DNA of 64,000 nt from Xanthomonas hydrangeae (GTDB lineage: Bacteria > Pseudomonadota > Gammaproteobacteria > Xanthomonadales > Xanthomonadaceae), in contig LR990732.1 in NCBI GenBank assembly GCA_905142475.1, positions 1 to 64,000 of the forward strand. Reading direction: 5' to 3'. Made by a program: the position numbers and the translations under genes. Below, one piece after another: positions 63,349 through 64,000 of this stretch (within the stretch, counting starts at the first letter, position 1; each line of letters opens with the position of its first letter). A model generated the notes under the pieces. That model saw only the letters and a program-made list of their open reading frames with translations, had not been told where the DNA came from and ran no database searches.

Positions 63349-64000
63349 GTGGCTCGCCGGCGTCTTCGGCGTCATCGTTGTTGGGTACATCTGGCTGAAG
63401 GTGGCTTCGATGGTCTTTATGACGATCATCTTCAAGGGCCACCCGCCCTTCGAGCCGCAGGTTCTGACAATTGTCGAGTATCTCGTCGCCTATCGCGAGA
63501 ACCGCAAGATCGTCGGACCCGCAATGATATCCATCCTGCTGAGCGGCGCGATAACTGTTGGCTTCCCGCTATGGTTGATGGTGCCGAAGAAGCGGAAGCT
63601 GCATGGCGAGGCGCATTTTGCCAAGTCTCGTGAGGTTGCTGAGATGGGCTTGTATGGCGACGATGGCCTGGTCGTCGGCCGCTACAAGGGCAAGTATCTA
63701 ACCAGTCCTGGGCAGCATCACGTAATGCTTGCCGCGCCGACTGGCGCCGGCAAGGGTGTGGGCGCTGTCATACCAAACCTGCTGACCTGGAACCATTCGG
63801 CCATCGTGACGGACGTGAAGTTTGAGAACTTCCGGCTCACTTCAAAGTTCCGCGAGGCCTGTGGCCACAAGTGCTACCTGTTCAACCCGGGTTCGACGGA
63901 GCGACGGACGCACCGTTGGAATCCGCTTGGCTATGTACGCGAAGACCATGCGCTGCGGGTAGACGATCTGCAGAAGATCGGTGAGAAGATCTATCCCGAT
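63314..64000 (+). CDS. virD4: VirD4 coupling protein (partial, runs off the window)
   Basis: 229 codons open to the right edge, starting MTQNANIPSWAKWLAGVFGV inside virB11. Membrane segments at about 15-40 and 74-90 (AMISILLSGAITVGFPLWL). Then KLHGEAHFAKSREVAEMGLY, and Walker A APTGAGKGVGAVIPNL (141-156; most VirD4 proteins have TRSGKG here), and SAIVTDVKFENFRLTSKF. It would receive the relaxase-DNA complex and pass it to the VirB channel. The C-terminal two thirds lie outside the window. Confidence 0.93.
   Translation, partial: MTQNANIPSWAKWLAGVFGVIVVGYIWLKVASMVFMTIIFKGHPPFEPQVLTIVEYLVAYRENRKIVGPAMISILLSGAITVGFPLWLMVPKKRKLHGEAHFAKSREVAEMGLYGDDGLVVGRYKGKYLTSPGQHHVMLAAPTGAGKGVGAVIPNLLTWNHSAIVTDVKFENFRLTSKFREACGHKCYLFNPGSTERRTHRWNPLGYVREDHALRVDDLQKIGEKIYPD

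Noticed and set aside
1..64000. tRNA or rRNA genes
   Set aside because: None recognised on either strand, as expected for a plasmid segment.

Overview
The window is a large conjugative plasmid segment from a plant-pathogenic Xanthomonas (Xanthomonadaceae at the least). Evidence for this: two type III effector genes with the N-myristoylation start MGLC and PIP-box promoters (one XopJ-like, one XopE-like and cut by the window edge), five copies of a 91-bp inverted-repeat unit like those of TnXax1-type Xanthomonas transposons, GC-rich DNA, a plasmid Rep/iteron origin, and two surface machines used by mobile plasmids (a VirB/VirD4 type IV secretion system and an R64-like thin type IV pilus). Function calls rest on motif recognition by eye; no searches were run.

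Layout. 1-2.1 kb: effector start, 91-bp repeats, and decayed Tn3-family tnpR and tnpA. 2.1-4.4 kb: a KfrA-type coiled-coil protein between two copies of a GC-rich repeat block, then small genes. 4.5-7.3 kb: an N-terminally short ParB-like protein, a MOBP relaxase with its accessory protein, and a TATCCTGC nic-like site. 7.3-7.9 kb: four full 71-bp tandem repeats bracketed by copies of one palindrome (candidate centromere). 7.97-10.35 kb: a four-gene parAB operon with a clear promoter and operators. 10.4-13.6 kb: origin, with DnaA boxes, eight iteron-like repeats, an inverted repeat and a Rep_3-type initiator. 13.7-31.6 kb: accessory and establishment genes (an HsdM-like methylase relative, DUF2958-like, zeta toxin, DUF1173, a DnaG-like primase, HNH nuclease, CsrA, a large ParB-like protein, GntR regulator) mixed with GC-rich structured DNA. 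31.98-43.08 kb: an 11-gene pilus operon (pilL, N, O, P, Q, R, S, a PilT-type ATPase, pilV, a transglycosylase, pilM), all on the minus strand. 43.17-64 kb: the vir operon on the plus strand. Its first gene, virB1, is cut in two by a 6-kb IS21-family element carrying the xopJ-like effector. An insert-like group of small membrane and unknown genes separates virB9 from virB2, and virD4 runs off the right edge.

How it fits together. Rep, the iterons and DnaA would start replication. ParA/ParB with the palindromes and 71-bp repeats would partition the plasmid. The relaxase would nick at the oriT and hand DNA to VirD4 and the VirB channel, while the thin pilus would stabilise mating pairs in liquid, as in IncI plasmids. 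The zeta toxin would hold the plasmid in the population. The effectors are HrpX-type regulated virulence cargo brought in by transposons. Loss of intact VirB1 may have reduced, but need not have abolished, conjugation, and the pilus operon carries its own transglycosylase.
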